From Calliopum simillimum (Eukaryota > Arthropoda > Insecta > Diptera > Lauxaniidae): DNA of 64,000 nucleotides. A program made the translations under genes and the position numbers. The stretch covers positions 124,643,309-124,707,308 of the forward strand of contig OX638368.1 in the NCBI GenBank assembly GCA_951812925.1. Direction: 5' to 3'. The notes beneath the pieces are model-generated. The model was not told the DNA's origin. It was given only the letters and a program-made list of their open reading frames with translations, and made no database searches. Shown piece by piece: positions 57,713 to 64,000 of this stretch; the stretch's first letter is position 1; each line of letters begins with the position of its first letter.

Positions 57713-58519
57713 CTAGCCTTCTTTGCCCGCTTCGCTAGGCATGTTTGTTTAGTTTTTTGATTTCCAATAGCTTAGAAGGTATACAGGGATAAAATTTTGA
57801 TCTACGCCACTATCACGTCACCAATAAAAATTTAGGTATTTTGAGAAAGTTAAAAACCATCTTAAAAATTGGCAATGGCATAGCTGGAGTGTCCCAGGAA
57901 ACCATCAATTAAGGCTTGTTGATAGTTTGTCTTAGATGTTTTTCCTGTAGTACATCTAGATATTCTTCGTTTTGACTATGAAGACTTCGGGTGACCTTCG
58001 GGAAGCATCGGGTATTCCAAAAAACCATCAGTTAAAGTTTGTTGATAGTTCACCATAGATTTTTTCCCTCTCGTATACCTAGATATTCTTCGTTTTGACT
58101 ATGAAGCCTTCTGGTGACCTTCGAACACCTTCGGGTGTCACAAAAAACTATCACTGAAAGCTTGTTGATAGTCCGCCATAGATTTTTTCCCTCTTGTATA
58201 CCTAGATATTCTTCGTTTTGACTATGAAGCCCTCGGGTGACCTTCGGCAAACTTCGGGTGTTCCAAAAAACTATCAGTTAAAACTTGTTGAAAGCTTGCC
58301 ATAGATATTTTTCCTCTCGTATACCTAGATATTCTTCGTTTTGCCTATTAAGCCTTCGGGTGGTCTTCGGAAACCTTCGTGTATAGCATAAAAACATTCC
58401 CATACCTAATATATACTCATTTCCAAATTTTCAGCTCAATTGGACGAATGGTTTCTGAGTGATAATGCTTCAGACACACAGACACACAGACACACAGTCA
58501 TTTTTATATATATAGAAGA
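57713..58519 (-). mobile_element. Helitron-like element with internal tandem repeats, minus orientation
   Basis: Read on the minus strand it starts A|TCTTCTATATATATAAAAAT and a TGTGTGTCTG run. It ends with a GC hairpin (GCCTAGCGAAGCGGGC), then AAAGAAGG and CTAG|T. These are typical non-autonomous Helitron ends. The body holds about four ~122-bp direct repeats (57905-58375) containing CTAGATATTCTTCGTTTTGA and TTCGGGTGACCTTCGG-like blocks. No Rep or helicase coding. Confidence 0.7.
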
Positions 58520-59091
58520 TATGTAACTGAACTTTGTCACTTGAAAAAAAAAAACCCAAAAAAATTTCGCGTAGCTGCTTTATTGATGCGAATGAACGAA
58601 ATAAAGTGATCTTAGAATCGCTTTCATTTGTCTCGGATCGTGGTTATTTTAGTCAGGTCCCTAGCAATTATTTTCGTTAAAAAATTTTATTATTGTGCAT
58701 TTATAGCTTATAAATCCATAGCATTTTTAAGTAGAAATCCATAATTTCACCATTGAGCGTTGTATTGACTAAAAAGTGAAAAAACCTCAGCCTCCTGGTC
58801 TCAGTCCACTGAAAATTTAAAGATCTAATTTTTGTTTTTTTAGAAGTGAAAATACTTTAATTAGGTTTTCTAAATTTTTTATTCATTTCTATTTCATTCC
58901 AGTTCTGAGTTATTCAGAATTTTTTTACTTAGTCGTAAACTTAACTAGTAAGGGTGTTACCTTCGGTCTGGGCAAAAACTACACTGCAGCATTTCGAACC
59001 GAATGTCAATGCTGTCTCAAAAAGAAAATGATTACGCATGATAAAAGAAAAACAAAAAATTTGAAATTTATATCAAAATTTTTAGTTAAAA

Positions 59092-59394
59092 ATGGTTAAA
59101 AGAAAACAAAATACAACAAAACTATGTAACAAAAAACGAATTGTACATCACGAAATGGGAACTCAAGTAACTGGCAATGAAATAGATGAAACATTCGAGA
59201 GTATGTGCGAATATCCGAAATCTGCATTCGATACTTATAATCAATTCGTGTTCAAAAGGAAAAAGCAAAAGTATCGCAACCTATTTGCTGGCGGAAAAAT
59301 ATTGCAAGCTTCAAGTGTTAATCTAAAAAGAATGGTTGGCTACAGTTTTGGACCAAGAACAATTCATAAGAATGCAAGAAATTTTTATTCATAA
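59092..59394 (+). CDS. Small basic protein of unknown function, 100 residues
   Basis: A single uninterrupted frame starting MVKRKQNTTKLCNKKR and ending RTIHKNARNFYS. It is rich in Lys and Arg with a short acidic patch, lacks a signal peptide or membrane segment, and has a balanced amino-acid composition unlike the low-complexity chance ORFs around it. The N-terminal KRKQ and later KRKKQK look like nuclear localisation signals (inference). I recognise no family. The nearest host genes are Npc2 (5 kb left) and the exon at 63310. Possible lineage-specific or testis-type small gene, or a transposon-derived ORF. Confidence 0.45.
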   Translation: MVKRKQNTTKLCNKKRIVHHEMGTQVTGNEIDETFESMCEYPKSAFDTYNQFVFKRKKQKYRNLFAGGKILQASSVNLKRMVGYSFGPRTIHKNARNFYS

Positions 59395-60730
59395 CATTAA
59401 TTGATAAACCAAAATATGGGCAATTAAGTGCCATACATTGTGAATATGATACGTGAGAGTGCCTGTCGATAATAAAAAAAAAAGTGTAAAATGTACCAAC
59501 ATATGTATTGTGTATTTCTTCTGTAACCTTTAAAAAAAGTGTGGAAAGCTGGATTCCTTTTGTTAGGCCAAAGAAAAATGCAATTAATACTGAAAGTCTA
59601 TTTTGAGAGGTCGCTCAAAGATATTTCGCACAAACTCAAAACTCGACCTACAATATCTACTAAGTCTGATGCAAAGTGTAAAATCACTGTAACACTGTGT
59701 AATTTACATTATTTTGCTACCTATCATGCATGTATCAAATGACATGTTGGATTGAGCGTTATGTTCAGTGCTTTATGTAAAACACCAACAGAATTACAAA
59801 AAAAAAAAAGATTTAATGTACACAAAAAAAAAAATAAGTTATAAGACTTGCGTTTCGCTACCCATCATAATTCATTTCATCAGATGCATTTACTGACATG
59901 TTTGCGCCATATTTTCTCGTCTAGCATAAATTTGTTTAGAATCACAGCAAATGAGAAATATTTTAAAAGTTAATCTATATAATATCAATACGCAAGCAGA
60001 AAACTTTGACTCCCTTTTCTAGCCGATTTAAGTAAAATTTGTGCCATTGAATAGGTGTAGCTTACCTTCACGGTAAAAAAAAGTTTTTATATTGCAAGTG
60101 GGTGATGTCACGCCCCTAAATGGAAAATACGCTCCCACAGCTGAACCGATCGATCGATTTTTATCAAATTCGGTATGGAGATAGGGTTAACATTAAGGAA
60201 CGATATATGGCCTTTTTGTTTTCAAATGGGTTCGCCACAGGGCGAAGCTAGTTTTGACTAAATCAATGTTTTTTTTTTTTTAAAATGATTGGTCTAAAAT
60301 TTTCTAAAATCAATATATCTGGATAGCTTTTTGTACAACACTGTGATAGTTTATTTTTGAAATCGATTGACAAATTCCTAACATATACGGATTTTTAGAA
60401 AGCTACATTTGTATATTAACTGGCATTAACGGTTTTGTCTAGATTTTTTTTTTTGTAGATTCTCAAAAAATTTGATGTAATGTTTGAAAATATAGCGGAT
60501 TTACACCTAATTGAAAAATTCCCATACTCATAACTTGAATAAAAATGTTTGTTTTGTTGCTATATTCGTACTTAAACTCAAATTTTTTTCCATACATATG
60601 TATAAAAAAAGCACCATATCGCATATCTTACATAAAAATAAACTTGTACACGTAGTTTTTTTTTTTTGTGTAATATCAAATTTGTTTATAGATTTTACAC
60701 ATAGCTGCATTAAACATTTTTTTTTATCTT
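59395..60730. other. Intergenic, repeat fragments only
   Basis: 60085-60235 (TCACGCCCCTAAATGGAAAA, GAACCGATCGATCGATTTTT) resembles dispersed fly repeats of the GGGCGTGG type. The rest is AT-rich with no supported gene. Confidence 0.35.
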
Positions 60731-60833
60731 TAGACTACACCCAGGGTATATTCACTTTGTCCTTCTTTCAAGGAGGCGTGGAAGGTATAGAAAAGTATAT
60801 ATGAAGCACTCCACGCAAAGTGTACCAAAAAAA

Positions 60834-61099
60834 AATTGAGGAGTGGCCGTACCAAAGGGCCTAAGTACCATTTCGAGGCAAAAGTAATGTCATACTTTTT
60901 ATGTGCCTAAAAGTCTGATATTTGACTGGTATAATTTTTTCAACATAATGACATAAATTTCACACTATCAAGAACATTTTTATTGAAAACAGAAAACAAT
61001 TTTATTAATTTCTAACAAAATCCCACCCATTTCATATTATGACACTAATTTTGCCTTGAAATGGTACTGAGGCCCTTTGGTACGGCCACTCCTCAATTG
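60834..61099. mobile_element. 266-bp MITE, AATTGAGGAGTGGCCGTACC ends
   Basis: The left end AATTGAGGAGTGGCCGTACC continues with AAAGGGCCTAAGTACCATTT; the right end is its inverse with one change over about 45 bp. The core includes GGTATAATTTTTTCA. An older relative lies in a Tsc1 intron (16246-16505). Confidence 0.85.
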
Positions 61100-61168
61100 T
61101 TTTTCTCCGATTTTGCTCAAATTTGGCAATATTTTAGATCTGGTGTGCAAGAACAAGAATCAATTTTT

Positions 61169-62089
61169 GGATTTGGTCCTAGTACCATTTGTTGTTAAAA
61201 TACAAGGTGTTGAAGTTGGCGTTTTTGGTCATTTTCATGAAAAGGGTGTTTTTTCAAAAATTTATAGCTTACACTAAAGTTTGTAAATTGATAAGTCTAA
61301 GTTAATGGTCCCATTTATTTTGAAGTGTTCTTTTTATAAAAAAATATTTCTTGGTGAAAAAAATTTTTTTTCGCCAAAATTTTTTACACTTAAAAATACT
61401 TTTGAATTTTTTTTAAAAAAAACCCCCCTTAAATTCGGACGCTACATGGGAGTTTTTGGCTTTTGAACGACCGCGGCAGGCAAAAATCTTTTTTTACTCA
61501 TGAAAGCATCTTACGTAAAAAAAGTACTAGGCAAAAATGCTTAGAATCGTCTAAGGAATACGTGTGATTTTTTTGGAATTTTTTGGAAAGTTGAAAAAAA
61601 AAATTTTTTTCCTTTCAATAATTTTTGCAAAAAATTTACATAAAAACAATTTTTCAAAATTCATTCAAAAAAAAAAAGTTAAAAAATTCACACGTATTCC
61701 TTAGACGATTCTAAGCATTTTTTGCCTAGTACACTTTTTACGTAAGATGCTATCATCTTGAGTAAAAAAAGATTTTTGCCTGCCGCGGTCGTTCAAAAGC
61801 CAAAAACTTCCATGTAGCGTCCGAATCTAAGGAGGTTTTTTTTAAAAAAAATTCAAAAGTATTTTTAAGTGTAAAAAATTTTGGTGAAAATAAATTTTTT
61901 TTACCAAGAAATATTTTTTTATAAAAATAACTATTCAAAATAAATGGGAGCATTAACTTAGACTTATCAATTTACAAACTTTAGTGTAAGCTATAAATTT
62001 TTGAAAAAACACCCTTTTCATGAAAATGACCAAAAACGCCAACTTCAGCACCTTGTATTTTAACAACAAATGGTACTAGGACCAAATCC
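61169..62089. mobile_element. 921-bp near-perfect fold-back element
   Basis: Starts GGATTTGGTCCTAGTACCAT and ends with the inverse. The arms of about 410 bp stay highly similar throughout (for example GTTGAAGTTGGCGTTTTTGG, ACCGCGGCAGGCAAAAATCT and GAATCGTCTAAGGAATACGT), with a centre near 61630. No coding. Low arm divergence suggests recent insertion or repeated gene conversion between arms. Confidence 0.88.
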
Positions 62090-62800
62090 TTTCCAAATAT
62101 TTTTCACGGGGAAACTAACCAAGATAATTCAATGAAATTTGGTGCAATGGCTTCGCCGCAAAAGTTAGCTCGAGCGATTGAAAATGAGCAAAATCGGTCA
62201 ACGCACACACCTACCGCCCATACGAAAAATATACTCAAAATGCAATAATAAGAGCATTATTTGCAATAAAGAAAACAAAATATACATAAACACTAGAGAT
62301 AGTAAGTACAACCTCTGTGCAAATATTATTCGAATTCGAACTAGGGTGCGTGGCAACTCCCATGCTCGTATAAACAAATGTTTTAAATTACTGTACAGAA
62401 AGAGTTTTTTGAGATTACCTAACCAAATTGCACTCAGACACTACTATAAAAACAGTAAATGCAAGCTCTGAGAAAAAATCAGGTGAACTCAAACAAGAGG
62501 GCGTGGCACCACCATTATATAAAAAAAAAGTTTCGAAATGCTGTACAGAAAAGGTTTTTTGAGATAACCCAACCAAATTTCACTCAGACACTAAGGACAG
62601 TAAATGCAAGCTTGCAAGCGTTGCACCTCCCATATGAGCAAAAGTTCCAAAATGCTGTATTGAAAACGTTTTTCAAGATCATGAAACCTAATTTCGCACA
62701 GATACTTGGAGCAATATCTGAGCAGTCAAGAGGGCGTGGCATCTCCCGTCCATGCAAAATTTTCAAAATACCGCAGTGTAGGGTATATTATTTTTTGGCC

Positions 62801-63309
62801 AGGCCCTTACTAGTTTTTTCCTCCTCTTAAATTGAAAAAACATGAGTTAAGGGATTTTTAACAGAGAGCGACAATATACAGGGTGGTTGGGAATCGTTAG
62901 AAAATGAAAGTAATGTCATATGAATTGGTTGATATTTTGTTTGAAATGAATAAAATTGGGCTTTGTTTTCACAAAAAGTTTTTCTGATATGAAATTATTG
63001 GTGTTAAGTTGCAAAAATGATATCAGTCAAATAACCGATTATTATGGGGATTATTTTGCCCCTTTAAGCACTTGAAAATTGTTTTGTTTTTTTTAAGTGA
63101 AATAGTTTTTTAAGTGGAATATATTTTGAAGTATTTGGCATCAAAATCATCAGTTTTAAACTCATTCAAACAAAAAATGTGAACATATTAATAAAACACT
63201 GCCAAAATTTAACTAGCATATATTCATTTTAATATTTTTTTGTCGGAAAACTTTCTGATTCAGTTGGGAAAAATTCTAAAATTCTAATTATTCAGGTAAA
63301 AGTCGTAAA
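62801..63309. other. Upstream region of the last gene, one weak repeat
   Basis: 62890-63090 has AAGTAATGTCATATGAATT and TCAAATAACCGATTATTATG, which loosely resemble parts of the 16246/60834 MITE family. No other feature recognised. Confidence 0.3.
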
Positions 63310-63522
63310 ATGGATTTTTCAAAAATCTCAGCTTATATTTTTGTGACGATTTTTCTATGGCAATTCACTTACAATCTTTGTGCAATTAATGAGAGTCATA
63401 AAAATCGTTTATATCGGTTAAAATCATCGTACTCAAGAAGTGCAGTCGATATAAAGGAAAAAATTATTGAATGGCAATGTTATGCAAAATGCTCACCATC
63501 AAAGGGTTATGTTAATTTTGAA
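63310..63522 (+). CDS. First coding exon of an unrecognised secreted protein (partial)
   Basis: ATG at 63310, 71 codons, then a strong donor (GAA|GTAAGT). The N-terminus has a clear hydrophobic signal peptide (about residues 8-24, YIFVTIFLWQFTYNLC). An N-glycosylation sequon (N27-E-S) and two close cysteines (EWQCYAKCSP) follow. The pattern fits a small secreted or membrane protein, perhaps cysteine-bonded. The remaining exons lie beyond the window. I do not recognise the family; another Npc2-like paralogue cannot be excluded. Confidence 0.6.
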
Positions 63523-63551
63523 GTAAGTTTGAATAAAATGTTTTATTAATT

Positions 63552-63956
63552 GAGACGCATCGTGACAAAAGGAACCTTATCTTGCTGTAGTAAAATTTTC
63601 AGTACAGGACAAAACATGAGTTTAGGTCAAAATTTCATATTTTGGGTTTTTAACACCAAACATAACATAGATATCTCAAGATCAACTAACAAGTGAAATA
63701 TTTTAAATTAAAGCCCCTAGATAGCATAAAAATCTATTTTTCCAAACCTCTACCTCCATCAAACTCTACTACAGGCAAACTATAGACTTATCTCAAAACT
63801 ATATTTTTTGAAATATAAATTCAAAACGCCATAATTTCGCCAATTTCAGACATTTTTGAGCAATTTTAAATGAGTTCTCCTCAGAATTTTATTCTTTATT
63901 CAAAACTGTGATTTGACCTCAGGGAAGATAATGTCCCTTTTGTCACGACGCGTCAC
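63552..63956. mobile_element. 405-bp inverted-repeat element in the first intron of the last gene
   Basis: The ends GACGC(A/G)TCGTGACAAAAGG, with an ATTATCTT-like continuation, are inverted at 63552 and 63956. The interior is AT-rich and non-coding. It begins about 30 bp after the exon's splice donor. Confidence 0.7.
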
Positions 63957-64000
63957 AAATATGTTCTATTTTAACCTACTCACATAAGCAAACAGAAACA

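Larger units (their letters stand above)
60731..62800. mobile_element. Repeat family 'X', copy 3, split by two later insertions
   Basis: The left piece 60731-60800 (TACACCCAGGGTATATTCAC, TTTGTCCTTC) and right piece 62095-62800 (AAGATAATTCAATGAAATTT, CACACACCTACCGCCCATA, CCAACCAAATTTCACTCAGA) match consecutive parts of 21857-22745. Between them lie the MITE 60834-61099 and the fold-back 61169-62089. Confidence 0.65.

Noticed and set aside
58050..58250. 66-codon minus frame with repeated sequence
   Set aside because: Frame through the ~122-bp Helitron tandem repeats.
1..64000. CRISPR array, bacterial operon or integrated virus
   Set aside because: Introns, fly genes and insect transposons throughout. 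Tandem arrays are degenerate without unique spacers, and no viral structural or polymerase gene was recognised.

Overview
The window reads as nuclear DNA of a higher (schizophoran) fly. Protein genes carry GT-AG introns, many of them short. Intergenic and intronic DNA is AT-rich and packed with small DNA transposons and fold-back repeats. The order Root - GatB - Tsc1 - Sec10 - Npc2f matches, from memory, a group of neighbouring Drosophila melanogaster 3R genes, but the spacing here is much larger. A tephritid or other acalyptrate fly would fit; the species cannot be fixed from sequence alone. All gene names come from recognising translated proteins, with no database search.

Layout. 1-2428 (+): 3' end of a rootletin-like coiled-coil gene. 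2.8-6.4 kb: a block of adjacent and nested fold-back elements. 6717-12949 (-): mitochondrial GatB, first exon not found. 13.0-15.3 kb: shared GatB/Tsc1 upstream region filled by a cluster of one palindromic MITE family. 15296-24954 (+): complete Tsc1 (hamartin), nine coding exons. 26861-30339 (-): ZAD-C2H2 zinc-finger gene, four exons, convergent with Tsc1. 30.3-32.4 kb: divergent upstream region holding nested fold-backs that stop about 125 bp before the Sec10 start. 32414-38442 (+): complete Sec10/EXOC5, seven exons. 38792-54154 (+): complete Npc2-family gene (Npc2f-like), four exons, with an 11.5-kb first intron that is a transposon sink. 54.2-63.3 kb: repeats, a Helitron and one small intronless ORF. 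63310-63522 (+): first coding exon of an unrecognised secreted protein that runs off the window.

The genes do not form an operon or pathway. They are unrelated housekeeping or cell-biology genes: ciliary rootlet, mitochondrial tRNA amidation, TOR control, exocyst, sterol binding and a transcription factor. The notable biology is in the mobile DNA. There is a hAT-type MITE (8-bp target duplication) interrupted by a 1.39-kb element whose ends begin CACAGTG and which has a 5-bp target duplication, as expected for Transib/RAG-type transposons. A mariner with all three catalytic aspartates is interrupted by a 280-bp MITE. A solo LTR sits inside a MITE. A Helitron ends 22 bp before a Sec10 splice acceptor. 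A large fold-back complex carries tRNA-like units. No CRISPR array, rRNA gene or convincing functional tRNA gene was seen.
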